Part shown: piece after piece, positions 38,206-46,420 of the stretch | Layout of the letters: each line of letters starts with the position of its first letter | Numbering within the stretch: the stretch's first letter is position 1 | Program-made: the position numbers and the translations under genes | The notes under the pieces: model-generated | The model's input: the letters and a program-made list of their open reading frames with translations, nothing else | Told to the model about the DNA's origin: nothing | Database searches by the model: none | NCBI GenBank assembly: GCA_964421565.1 | Contig: CAYQXJ010000001.1 | Coordinates: forward strand, 310,001-374,000 | DNA length: 64,000 nt | Source of the DNA: CAYQXJ01 sp964421565 | GTDB lineage: Bacteria > Planctomycetota > Brocadiia > SM23-32 | Reading direction: 5' to 3'

Positions 38206-38858
38206 TGCAATCCGCACAGGCACCGCGCGCCTTCGGTTGCGGCGAACAGCCGCGCGCGAAGCATCTGGCAGAAAGCTCTCCGGTCCACGTAGTCACCTCT
38301 GTGCAGCGCGGGCGCGATCACAATGCCGATCCGCGCAAAGGGCAGCGGCACGACGAAGCGGTCCCAGCTATTCGCCATCCAGGCTCCGCGCACGTGCAGC
38401 CCGATGGGATGGAGGGGCAGGCCGGTGCGCTCCGCCAGCAGCGCCAGGCCCGGCTGCACGCTGAACAGTGGCCCACGGGGTCCGTCCGGTGTGGCGGCCA
38501 CGCTGTAGCCCTCTGCTACTTTCTCCAGAAGGCCCTTCAGCAGCGCCAGGCTGCCGCGCGAGGTGGATCCCCGCACCGACGCGAAGCCCATGTGCTCCAT
38601 GGCGTGGGCTACGTACTCGCCATCTTCGCTCAAGCTTACAGGCACTACGATGCGGTGCCCCGCGAAGTGCGTCAGCATGCTCAGGATGTGCCGATGCCAG
38701 AATGCCACCATGACCGGTCCACCGTTCCCACCAACGGCATCCAGACACCCTGTCTGATCGACCAGGCGCACATGCCAGGTGGCGTGGCATGCACGCAACA
38801 GCCGTGTCGAGAGCCAACCGGCTGCGCGAAAGCGCAAGTCGTGGCGAACAGTGGGCAT
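38169..38858 (-). CDS. DUF374 lysophospholipid acyltransferase-like protein
   Basis: A 229-residue protein of the DUF374 family, related to the 1-acyl-glycerophosphate acyltransferases. The HX4D-like site is replaced by VAFWHRHILSM, followed by the family segments SEDGEYVAHAMEHMGFASVRGS and VAATPDGPRGPLFSVQPGLALLA. It probably acylates a lipid at the inner membrane, perhaps a Kdo/lipid A-type acceptor, but this is not established. It overlaps the transporter gene by 37 nt, tail to tail. A TauE/SafE remnant lies 27 nt upstream. Confidence 0.85.
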   Translation of the reverse strand: MPTVRHDLRFRAAGWLSTRLLRACHATWHVRLVDQTGCLDAVGGNGGPVMVAFWHRHILSMLTHFAGHRIVVPVSLSEDGEYVAHAMEHMGFASVRGSTSRGSLALLKGLLEKVAEGYSVAATPDGPRGPLFSVQPGLALLAERTGLPLHPIGLHVRGAWMANSWDRFVVPLPFARIGIVIAPALHRGDYVDRRAFCQMLRARLFAATEGARCLCGLHQPSEDGRTASA

Positions 38859-38885
38859 GCGACGCTCTGCGTGGTCCTTTCTCGC

Positions 38886-39131
38886 TCAGTCGGGCGGCGC
38901 GAGTGCGGCCAGCCGCCACTGCGGCGCCACGCTGTGCCGCACGACAAGCAGTGCCCCGGCCAGCGCGAGCGGGGCGATGTAAACCAGGGAGGTGGCCATC
39001 CCCACACGCGCCTGCAGATGGAACAACAGCAGAAACATCGGCACCATGATGAGTCCGCCTCCGATGCCGAGCAGCACGCTGGCGAAGCCCGCCTCGAGGC
39101 CCGTTAAGAGGAAAGCAACGTAGGTGCCCAT
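38886..39131 (-). pseudogene. TauE/SafE permease N-terminal remnant
   Basis: An 81-residue frame with the PF01925 opening, AGFASVLLGIGGGLIMVPMFLL as two helices, then TSLVYIAPLALAGALLVVRH, and a stop soon after QWRLAALAPPD. Real members have two such repeats and 240 or more residues, or at least about 120 for half-size forms. No continuation was found in other frames before the DUF374 gene. A truncated gene is likely; a functional short protein cannot be excluded. Confidence 0.55.
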
Positions 39132-39392
39132 GGCCGGCCTTTCGGGTTGAGCCCAGCGGTGCCGCAGGATAGGATCCGGGCGATGCCCCTGTCAATCTGC
39201 GTCAGTTCGGATACGCCCCCTCCGCCGTTGCACCTGACGGCCAAAGGGCGAGGGCCCTCGCTTCGAGAAACTACCCGGGACCAGGCCACGCGTCAACTGC
39301 CATGCCCTGGCCGACGGGGCCAGCATACGGGGGCAATCACCGGCTGCATCGCATACAGGGGAAGGCTATAATGGGGTCATGTCGGGGCCGGT
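39132..39392. other. Intergenic region upstream of the ribonucleotide reductase gene
   Basis: No coding region or cobalamin riboswitch was recognised. The only signal is a TATAAT at 39367-39372 with a poor -35 (CTGCAT, 39344-39349, 17-bp spacer), reading toward the reductase gene. Confidence 0.5.
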
Positions 39393-39596
39393 TTGCCCGG
39401 CAGCGCGCTCGGGAGAGAGGCCGAGCTCTGGTGGTTGCATCCTGAAGAGCTGGAGTCCACGAACGAGCATGACTGGGCGCCGTCTGCGCCCGAGGTGACC
39501 ATCCGAGGCAAGAGGCTGGACGGCTTTCGCAGCGTTTACAGACTCGACCTGCCGCTGGCCACGATCATGACGCTGCGATGGGAAGAGGCGGGCTGA
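39393..39596 (+). CDS. Possible small protein upstream of the ribonucleotide reductase
   Basis: A 67-residue frame beginning at TTG 39393 (ELWWLHPEELESTNEHDW, then VTIRGKRLDGFRSVYRLDLP and a tryptophan near the end). Codon third positions are GC-rich like real genes here, and a TATAAT lies about 20 nt upstream. There is no ATG or GTG and no clear Shine-Dalgarno, so it may be a decayed or spurious frame. No family recognised. It stops 74 nt before the reductase start. Confidence 0.3.
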   Translation: MPGSALGREAELWWLHPEELESTNEHDWAPSAPEVTIRGKRLDGFRSVYRLDLPLATIMTLRWEEAG

Positions 39597-39672
39597 GATC
39601 ACTTGTATCTACGCAACAGAGCCTGCGGGGTAGTTAAGTCGGCTTTGAGCTGCCAGCAAGGGGGGGTGGCCT

Positions 39673-41631
39673 ATGATCGTTGACACGGACAGCTATGGTG
39701 CGTTCGAGCTCGAGGACGAGTTCCTGGATGATTGGCGCGACAGGCCGCCGAAGTGGGGGTTCGGCGCTCTGTCATGGGTAACCTACAAGCGCACTTACAG
39801 CCGCAACGGCGAACAGTGGTGGCAGACGTGCCGTCGCGTCATCGAAGGCATGTTCACCGTACAGCGGGTGCACTGCCTGGAGCGCGGGCTGCCGTGGGAT
39901 GATGCCAAGGCCCGTGCCTTCGCCCACAGGGCATTTGAGCGGCTCTGGCAGTTCAAGTGGACCCCCCCGGGACGCGGCCTCTGGATCATGGGGACGCGGT
40001 TCGTCTACGAGCGGGGTGGGGCGGCCCTGAACAACTGCGGGTTCGTCTCAACGCAGGACATCCGGCGTGACTACTCCGAGCCGTTCGTCTTTATGCTCCG
40101 CATGTCCATGCTCGGGGTAGGTGTCGGCTTCGACACTCGCGGTAAGGGCGAGCTCACGATTTGCCGGCCGCAAGTGGATCAACGGGAGCATACCATCGGT
40201 GACAGCAGGGAGGGCTGGGCCGAGGCCCTGCAGCGCCTGCTGCACGCCTATGCTGGTGATGCCACGCTGCCCGCGCAATGGGACTATTCCCGCATACGGC
40301 CCAGAGGGGCGAAACTCGAAAGCTTCGGGGGTTATGCCAGCGGTCCCAAACCACTACGCAAGATGCTTCAGGCACTGAAAGACCTGCACGATGCCTACAT
40401 CGGTCAGAAGGTCGACGCGCGACTGATCGTGGACACCATGAACATCATCGGCCGCTGCGTCGTGGCGGGGGGCATACGACGCTCGGCCCAGATCGCGTTT
40501 GGCGAGCCGGACGACGAGCAGTTCCTGGACCTGAAGCAGGACTGCGACGCCGTCGACAAGTACCGCTGGGTGTCCAACAACTCGATCTTCGCCGAGGTCG
40601 GCATGGACTATTCGGCTGCCGCCGAGCGCACCGTCGACAACGGCGAGCCGGGTTACCTGTGGCTGGAGAACGCACGCGCTTACGGGCGGCTGAAGGACGA
40701 GCCCACGTGGACCGATGCGAATGCCATGGGGAGCAACCCTTGCGTAGAGCAGACCCTCTGGGACCGTGAGCTCTGCTGTCTGGTGGAGACCTACCCCGCG
40801 CACCACGAATGCCTGGCGGACTACAAGGAGACACTGAAGATCGCCTACCTGTATGCGAAGACGGTGACCCTTGTGCCCACCGCGGACAAGCGCACCAATG
40901 CCGTCATGCTCCGCAACCGCCGTATCGGCTGCTCCATGACCGGCATAGTGCAGGCCATCAACCGACACGGCTACCGCTGCTTCTTCCGCTGGTGCGATGA
41001 TGCCTATCAGTACGTAGGCCACCTGGATGGCAAGTACAGCGACTGGCTTTGCGTTCCCCGTTCTATCAAGAAGACCTCCGTGAAGCCCTCGGGGACGGTA
41101 AGCTTGCTGGCCGGTGCGACCCCGGGCGTGCACTGGGAACACGCGCCCTATTACGTCCGCCGCCTGCGCGTGACCGAAGGCCATCCCCTGGTCGAGATGT
41201 GCCGCGAGGCGGGTTACTTGGTTGAGGAAGACCGCTACGCGGACAACACCATGGTGGTCGCTTTTCCCATCCACATCGAGCACCTCGGTCGCGGCAAGTC
41301 CGAAGTGCCGCTGCGCGAGAAAGTAGACCTGGCGGCACAGATGCAGCGCTACTGGTCCGACAATCAGGTCAGCGTTACCGCAGAGTTCGACCCCGATGCT
41401 GAGGCCGGCCAACTGCCCCGCATCCTGGAGACCTACGAGGACCGGTTGAAGGCCGTCGTCTTCCTGCCAGAGACCGGGCACGGCTACGAACAAGCCCCGT
41501 ATGAGACCATCACGGAGGGCGAGTACAACCGCATGGTCTCCCGGCTTGAGCCGCTGACGGGTGAACTGGCCCACGAGCGCGAACTGGAGGCGCGTTTCTG
41601 CGAGGGGGGAGTCTGCGACGTGAGCAGTTGA
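39673..41631 (+). CDS. nrdJ: Adenosylcobalamin-dependent ribonucleoside-triphosphate reductase (class II, monomeric)
   Basis: A 652-residue enzyme that reduces ribonucleotides to deoxyribonucleotides using a B12-generated thiyl radical, of the Lactobacillus leichmannii type. Key residues align well: Cys122 in NNCGFVST (Cys119 in that enzyme), the radical Cys357 and Glu359 in SNPCVEQ, Cys368 in ELCCLVET eleven residues later as expected, and the C-terminal shuttle pair Cys643/Cys648 in CEGGVC. It is shorter than the 739-residue reference, with a reduced allosteric region. It needs no second subunit. The chosen ATG is 39673, preceded by AAGGGGGGG. Confidence 0.93.
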   Translation: MIVDTDSYGAFELEDEFLDDWRDRPPKWGFGALSWVTYKRTYSRNGEQWWQTCRRVIEGMFTVQRVHCLERGLPWDDAKARAFAHRAFERLWQFKWTPPGRGLWIMGTRFVYERGGAALNNCGFVSTQDIRRDYSEPFVFMLRMSMLGVGVGFDTRGKGELTICRPQVDQREHTIGDSREGWAEALQRLLHAYAGDATLPAQWDYSRIRPRGAKLESFGGYASGPKPLRKMLQALKDLHDAYIGQKVDARLIVDTMNIIGRCVVAGGIRRSAQIAFGEPDDEQFLDLKQDCDAVDKYRWVSNNSIFAEVGMDYSAAAERTVDNGEPGYLWLENARAYGRLKDEPTWTDANAMGSNPCVEQTLWDRELCCLVETYPAHHECLADYKETLKIAYLYAKTVTLVPTADKRTNAVMLRNRRIGCSMTGIVQAINRHGYRCFFRWCDDAYQYVGHLDGKYSDWLCVPRSIKKTSVKPSGTVSLLAGATPGVHWEHAPYYVRRLRVTEGHPLVEMCREAGYLVEEDRYADNTMVVAFPIHIEHLGRGKSEVPLREKVDLAAQMQRYWSDNQVSVTAEFDPDAEAGQLPRILETYEDRLKAVVFLPETGHGYEQAPYETITEGEYNRMVSRLEPLTGELAHERELEARFCEGGVCDVSS

Positions 41632-41663
41632 CGGGCATAGGGCTTGCCTCAGGGCTGTCCGCG

Positions 41664-41692
41664 TTGAAGCAGAGGGGGGTATCGGCTATCAT
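41664..41692 (+). promoter_or_regulatory. Predicted promoter for lepA-lepB
   Basis: TTGAAG (41664-41669), a 17-bp spacer and TATCAT (41687-41692), 75 nt before the lepA ATG. Confidence 0.55.
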
Positions 41693-41766
41693 ACTGGGCA
41701 GCGTGGTATGCCGCGCTTCCATCGCTCTTACACGCACCCCCGTCAGATTACGGCCCGGCCCCCTGC

Positions 41767-43563
41767 ATGCTGGAAGACATCCGCAACTTCTGTATTGTCG
41801 CGCACATCGATCACGGTAAGTCCACGCTCGCCGACCGCTTCCTGCAGTACACGCACACGGTCAGCGACCGCGAGTTCCATGAACTGATGCTCGACGACAT
41901 GGAACTCGAACGTGAGCGGGGCATCACCATAAAGGCCAGTTGCGTGACGATGCCCTTCTCGACGGGCGAGCGGGAGTACCGTCTCAACCTGATCGATACG
42001 CCCGGCCACGTGGACTTCAGCTACGAAGTCAGCCGCAGTTTGCGCGCCTGCGAGGGGGCCATCCTGCTGGTGGACGCCAACCAGGGCATCGAGGCCCAGA
42101 CTGTGGCGAACCTCGACCAGGCGCTCGAACACGGGCTGACCGTCATCCCCGCCGTCACCAAGATCGACCTGCCCGATGCTCAGCCGATCGAAGTGATGGT
42201 GGAAATGGAGCAGACCTTCGGCTTCGACCCCGATCAGATCATCGCCGTCAGCGGCAAGACGGGCGAGGGTGTGGAGGAACTGCTGCAGGCTGTGGTCGAC
42301 AGGGTGCCGCCGCCGCAGGGCGAACCCGAAGCGCCGCTGCGGGCCCTGATCTTCGACTCGTTCTACGATGAATACCAGGGAGTGGTGGTCTTCGTGCGCG
42401 TGGTCGACGGCGAGTTGCGCAAAGGCGACGCCATACGCATGCTCGGCTCGGAACGCACCGAGGAAGCCATGCAGGTGGGCATCTTCCGGCCGAACATGGT
42501 CCCGTGCGGGGATCTGAGTTGCGGCGAGGTGGGCTACGTGACCACGGGCGTCAAGAACATCCGGGATGTTCGCATCGGCGACACCATCACGCAAGCAGAT
42601 AACCCGGCGGACGCCGCCCTGCCGGGCTATCGCGAACCAAAGCCCATGGTCTACTGCGGGCTCTTCCCGCAGGATAGCGACGACCTGCCCACGCTCCGCT
42701 CCGCGCTGGAGAAGCTGTCGCTGAATGACAGTTCATTCGACTGGGAAGTGGAGACGTCTGACGCGCTCGGGTTCGGCTTCCGTTGCGGGTTCCTGGGCTT
42801 GCTGCACATGGAGATCATCCAGGCGCGACTTGAGCGCGAAAACGACGTGCCCATCATCCAGACGGCGCCGAACGTCACATATGAAGTGCAGACGATAGAA
42901 GGTGACGTGCGCCGGATACACCGTCCGGCCGAAATGCCCGACATGGGCGATGTCGAGCAGGTGCGCGAACCGTGGGTGAAGGTGGACATCATCCTGCCGG
43001 TCGAGTATATCGGCAACGTGATGAAGCTGGCCGAGCAACGCCGTGGCCGCCAGGTGCGCAGTGAGTTCTTCAGCGATCAGCGCGCCATGCTCGAGTATGA
43101 GCTGCCATTGGCGGAGATGGTATACGATTTCTTCGACCGGCTGAAGTCGCTTACACGCGGTTACGGCACCATGGACTACGAGCTGATCGGTTACCGGCCC
43201 GGGGACCTGGTGAAAGTGGACATGCTGGTCAACGAGAAGCCCGTCGACGCGCTCTCGATAATCTGCCATCGGGAGGAGGCCGAGCGCCGCGGCCGGCGGA
43301 TCGCCCAACTGCTGCGCAAGAGCATCGAGCGACACATGTTCCCTGTCCCAATCCAGGCCGCAATCGGCAGTCGTGTGATCGCGCGGGAGACCATCCCCGC
43401 TATGCGGAAGAATGTGACTGCCAAGTGCTACGGTGGCGACATCACCCGCAAGCGCAAGCTGCGCGAGCGACAAAAGGAAGGCAAGAGGCGGATGAAGGCG
43501 GTTGGTAGCGTGTTCATCCCGCAGGAAGCATTTCTGTCCGTGCTCGAAGGCGAAGAAACCTGA
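41767..43563 (+). CDS. lepA: Elongation factor 4 (LepA), ribosomal back-translocase GTPase
   Basis: A 598-residue translational GTPase. The G domain opens with CIVAHIDHGKSTLADRFLQ and contains RGITIKA, DTPGHVDF and the TKIDL box. The C-terminal LepA-specific domain ends in KAVGSVFIPQEAFLSVL. Length is normal. It acts on stalled or mistranslocated ribosomes. The gene is followed 23 nt later by signal peptidase I, a lepA-lepB order also seen in E. coli. Confidence 0.97.
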   Translation: MLEDIRNFCIVAHIDHGKSTLADRFLQYTHTVSDREFHELMLDDMELERERGITIKASCVTMPFSTGEREYRLNLIDTPGHVDFSYEVSRSLRACEGAILLVDANQGIEAQTVANLDQALEHGLTVIPAVTKIDLPDAQPIEVMVEMEQTFGFDPDQIIAVSGKTGEGVEELLQAVVDRVPPPQGEPEAPLRALIFDSFYDEYQGVVVFVRVVDGELRKGDAIRMLGSERTEEAMQVGIFRPNMVPCGDLSCGEVGYVTTGVKNIRDVRIGDTITQADNPADAALPGYREPKPMVYCGLFPQDSDDLPTLRSALEKLSLNDSSFDWEVETSDALGFGFRCGFLGLLHMEIIQARLERENDVPIIQTAPNVTYEVQTIEGDVRRIHRPAEMPDMGDVEQVREPWVKVDIILPVEYIGNVMKLAEQRRGRQVRSEFFSDQRAMLEYELPLAEMVYDFFDRLKSLTRGYGTMDYELIGYRPGDLVKVDMLVNEKPVDALSIICHREEAERRGRRIAQLLRKSIERHMFPVPIQAAIGSRVIARETIPAMRKNVTAKCYGGDITRKRKLRERQKEGKRRMKAVGSVFIPQEAFLSVLEGEET

Positions 43564-43586
43564 ACTCGGTCCCGCGAGGAGCGCCC

Positions 43587-45137
43587 TTGGCTGACGACGA
43601 AGCGCGCATAGAGAGTAAGGGTGCCGCCTTCCGAGCCGGTCCCCCAGAACGTCGCACACCGCTGCGCGACAATCTGGAGTCGATTGTCATTGCCATCGTT
43701 CTGGTGCTCTGCATGCGGCAGATGGTCGTGGAAGCCTTCCGCATCCGCCACGGAAGCATGGCGCCGACGCTGATCGGCGACCACAAGGAGATCCGCTGCC
43801 CGAACTGCGGCTGGGCCTTCAACGTCGGGCTCGATAAGGTGGAGCGCGACCGCGGCGATGTGGAGTGCCCTAACTGCCGCTTCAAATGGAGCGGCGCCGG
43901 CCGCATGGAGGAGCACGGCCGGGCGTTGAGCTTCGGTTGGCCACCCTGGCTGTGGAACCGCGCCCGCACGCAGGGCGGGCAGGTCCTGGCCGGCACAGAA
44001 GCGGCGAACCGTGTGCCCCGGGACGCGGCCCGCATCTTCGTCAATAAGTTCGTCTACCGCCTGCGTGACCCTCGCCGCTGGGAGGTGATCGTCTTCATAT
44101 ATCCCAGCTACCCGGCGCGCTGCACCATATGCGACTGGCGGGGCGAGGTTGAGGACTTGAACGGAGCCCGCTGTCCGGACTGCGGCGCCCGCGAGCTGGA
44201 GATAGAGGCCAAGAACTACATCAAACGCGTCGTCGGCCTGCCGGGCGAACGCGTGTCGCTGCGCAATGGGGACGTCTACGTGAACGGGAGCATACGGCGC
44301 AAACCGGCGCACGTGCAGCGGGATCTCTGGTTCCACGTATTCGATAGTCGCTTCATGCCACGCAGGGAGGTGATGCCCCTGTGGGAGTTCGCGGGGGCAG
44401 AGCAGAAGTGGTTGCCCGACCCACCGGGCGGGGTGCTGGAGGTGGACGCCCGAGGGGCGGGCAAGCCGCTGATGGCCGAGTTCGCCCGGCCGGTAACGGA
44501 CTTCTATCCCTACGACGGCGTCAGCTTCCGGCGGGGCGGGGGCATCGATTCCACCGGCCGCAACCGTGGGGGCGATTGCCGCATCCGCGCCCGGGTGCGC
44601 CTGCTGGATGGCGAGCCGGGCGCCGCGGTGATGCTGGCGATCGAAGACGCCGGCCGAGGGCTGGTGCTTAGCCTGTCCGCTGGCCCGAACCCCCATGCCG
44701 TGCTGACCGAGCAGGGCGTGCCCGTTCGGCAGGTGGCCCTGCCGCCGTGGCTGAGCAAAGAGGGCACCTGGATAGGTCTGGAGAACTACGACGACCGGGC
44801 TGTGGCGAGCATCGCGGGCCGCGAGGTGCTGCGCTATGAGTACGAGGGCGAACCATCGACACGCCGAAGCATCCGCTTCGGAGCACGCAACGCCCGTCTC
44901 CTTTGGCAGCGCATCGTCATCGAGCGCGATATCCACTATACCCACGATGAAATGCACGGCGAGGGTTACTCCTATCAGCTTGGGCCGCAGGAGTACTTCG
45001 TTCTCGGCGACAACAGCCCCGCCAGCAGTGACAGCCGCCGCTGGGAGCGCCCTGGCATACCGGAGCAGAACATCATCGGCCGGGCCGTCTGCGTGTTCTG
45101 GCCGGTCCACCATATGAAGTGGCTCGCCTCTCCGTAG
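43587..45137 (+). CDS. lepB: Signal peptidase I with two zinc ribbons and an inserted beta domain
   Basis: A 516-residue leader peptidase, about twice the usual length. One TM helix (about 31-50) precedes the catalytic Ser57 in RHGSMAPT. The general base is Lys213 in YIKRVVGLPGER, and box E is GDNSPASSDSR near 474. Two CxxC pairs (CPNC near 71 and CPNC near 94) follow the serine, and another two (CTIC near 179, CPDC near 196) precede the lysine, so two zinc ribbons are predicted. Residues about 245-455 form an extra beta-rich domain (DCRIRARVRLL, TWIGLENYDDRAVASIAG) resembling a concanavalin-type sandwich. TTG 43587 has GAGGAG upstream. The core is periplasmic. Confidence 0.92.
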   Translation: MADDEARIESKGAAFRAGPPERRTPLRDNLESIVIAIVLVLCMRQMVVEAFRIRHGSMAPTLIGDHKEIRCPNCGWAFNVGLDKVERDRGDVECPNCRFKWSGAGRMEEHGRALSFGWPPWLWNRARTQGGQVLAGTEAANRVPRDAARIFVNKFVYRLRDPRRWEVIVFIYPSYPARCTICDWRGEVEDLNGARCPDCGARELEIEAKNYIKRVVGLPGERVSLRNGDVYVNGSIRRKPAHVQRDLWFHVFDSRFMPRREVMPLWEFAGAEQKWLPDPPGGVLEVDARGAGKPLMAEFARPVTDFYPYDGVSFRRGGGIDSTGRNRGGDCRIRARVRLLDGEPGAAVMLAIEDAGRGLVLSLSAGPNPHAVLTEQGVPVRQVALPPWLSKEGTWIGLENYDDRAVASIAGREVLRYEYEGEPSTRRSIRFGARNARLLWQRIVIERDIHYTHDEMHGEGYSYQLGPQEYFVLGDNSPASSDSRRWERPGIPEQNIIGRAVCVFWPVHHMKWLASP

Positions 45138-45191
45138 GCCGCCTCGCGAGCCAACGCCCCCTTGCACCGGCCGCTGCCAGCGATTACAGTC

Positions 45192-45288
45192 TAAGGGGCT
45201 ATTGCAGAACCCGGATCTACTGCGGCCGCCTTGCCCTCGGGCTTCTCGCTCGGCCTCGTCACGAACGGGGTTCTGCAACAGCCCCTAA
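45192..45288. mobile_element. MITE-like element with IS5-type terminal inverted repeats
   Basis: An 18-bp terminal repeat GGGGCTATTGCAGAACCC (45195-45212) and its near-perfect inverse GGGTTCTGCAACAGCCCC (45268-45285, one mismatch) enclose 55 bp of non-coding DNA. Both ends are flanked by TAA (45192-45194 and 45286-45288), a probable 3-bp target duplication. The GGGGCTnTTGCA ends and TAA flanks resemble the IS1031/IS427 groups of the IS5 family, from memory. No transposase is present, so it is a non-autonomous miniature element. Confidence 0.65.
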
Positions 45289-45311
45289 CGCCAGTTGAGG
45301 GGAGGGGAAGG

Positions 45312-46172
45312 GTGAACAACCGCGCCGAACGGCAGGATCTCACCGACGAGGCGATCGAAAGCATCGAGCTGAGGCTCCGATACATCTTCATAGGCTCCAT
45401 CTGTCTCTGCTTCTTCATAATCCTCGTGCTGATGTTTGTCATCCCGCAGTGGCTGGCCCTGCCGGTGCTTGTGCGCTATTTTTTCCCAGCGGTGCTCATG
45501 TGGTCGCTGGTTGTGACCGCCTATGTCTTCTACTCGCAATACTGCCTGTCCGACAGCGTGAAGGAGCGCCTGCGCCGCAAGAGCTATTTAGACGAGGTAA
45601 CTCAGGTATTCAACTACCGTTATCTCGATCTGCGCCTTTCGGAGGAGGCGGAGCGCACGCGCAGACACGGTGGCCTGACAGCGGTGCTTTACCTCGATCT
45701 GGACGGTTTCAAGGAGGTCAACGACCGGTTCGGCCACCAGGTGGGCAACGTCGTTTTGGAGGAACTGGCCACCGCAATGGCCCGGCAGGTGCGCTCTTGC
45801 GACGTATTCGGCCGCATCGGCGGAGACGAGTTCCTCGCCATACTACCCCAGACCGACCGACGCGAGGCTTACGTCCTGGCCGAGCGCTTACGGGACGTGG
45901 TGGAGAACTACCGGCTCGAGCTCGCCGAGGGTAGGATTGTGGATTTCGTGCGCGCCAGTGTCGGCGTCGCTGCGTTCCCCGTAAACGGCGAGACGATGGA
46001 GAACGTGATCACAGCGGCGGACAACGCCGTCTACGAGTCGAAGGACGAAGGCGGCAACCGCGTCACGCTGGCCGGGGAGTTCATATCCGCGCCGTCACCC
46101 GCCGAACGGGCAAGCAACCGCCAGGGCGGCCGCCGGGCAGCGCGTGATCCCGAGCAGGGGAGCCAGGCATGA
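45312..46172 (+). CDS. Membrane-bound diguanylate cyclase (GGDEF domain)
   Basis: A 286-residue protein predicted to make cyclic di-GMP. Two N-terminal TM helices (about 25-48 and 58-78) are followed by a short linker and the GGDEF domain with LDLDGFKEVNDRFGH and the active-site IGGDEF. An RxxD inhibitory site five residues before GGDEF is not evident (CDVFGRIGGDEF). The start is taken as GTG 45312, with GGAGGGG upstream; a TTG 45231 lies inside the MITE. It directly follows that element and overlaps the next small gene. Confidence 0.9.
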   Translation: MNNRAERQDLTDEAIESIELRLRYIFIGSICLCFFIILVLMFVIPQWLALPVLVRYFFPAVLMWSLVVTAYVFYSQYCLSDSVKERLRRKSYLDEVTQVFNYRYLDLRLSEEAERTRRHGGLTAVLYLDLDGFKEVNDRFGHQVGNVVLEELATAMARQVRSCDVFGRIGGDEFLAILPQTDRREAYVLAERLRDVVENYRLELAEGRIVDFVRASVGVAAFPVNGETMENVITAADNAVYESKDEGGNRVTLAGEFISAPSPAERASNRQGGRRAARDPEQGSQA

Positions 46173-46294
46173 TCGTGGCCCACATACTCATAGCTCTCGG
46201 CGCGCTCTGCCTGCTGACCGGGCTGATCGGTCTCTTTGTGCGCCTGGCTCGCGCCATGTGGGGTGGAGCAAAGCGCGAGAGCGCCGAAACCTGA
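46169..46294 (+). CDS. 41-residue single-pass membrane peptide
   Basis: A small frame that overlaps the diguanylate cyclase stop as ATGA, so translation is likely coupled. The product begins MIVAHILIALGALCLLTGLIGL (as two parts, one helix of about 22 residues) and ends in a short basic tail (AKRESAET). No family recognised. It is too short for most gene callers. The overlap and the clean hydrophobic helix support it, but there is no protein evidence. Confidence 0.6.
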   Translation: MIVAHILIALGALCLLTGLIGLFVRLARAMWGGAKRESAET

Positions 46295-46346
46295 GGGCCG
46301 ACCATCGCCCTGATGCCGGCCACCCCAAACCAGTTCGCCGTCCGTC

Positions 46347-46376
46347 TTGAATCCGACTTCCGCCGTTGAGTATGGT
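46347..46376 (+). promoter_or_regulatory. Predicted promoter for the L,D-transpeptidase operon
   Basis: TTGAAT (46347-46352), an 18-bp spacer and TATGGT (46371-46376), 44 nt before the ATG at 46421. Confidence 0.4.
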
Positions 46377-46420
46377 AGGAATACTGCAGGGAAGATCATG
46401 CTCAGCGGGGCGGACGTGCC

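Noticed and set aside
39132..39672. Cobalamin riboswitch expected before the B12-dependent reductase
   Set aside because: I looked for the B12-box consensus on both strands and did not find it. A covariance search with Rfam RF00174 would be decisive.
43428..45278. A 616-residue minus-strand frame opposite lepB
   Set aside because: Shadow of lepB; composition typical of an antisense frame and no conserved motif.
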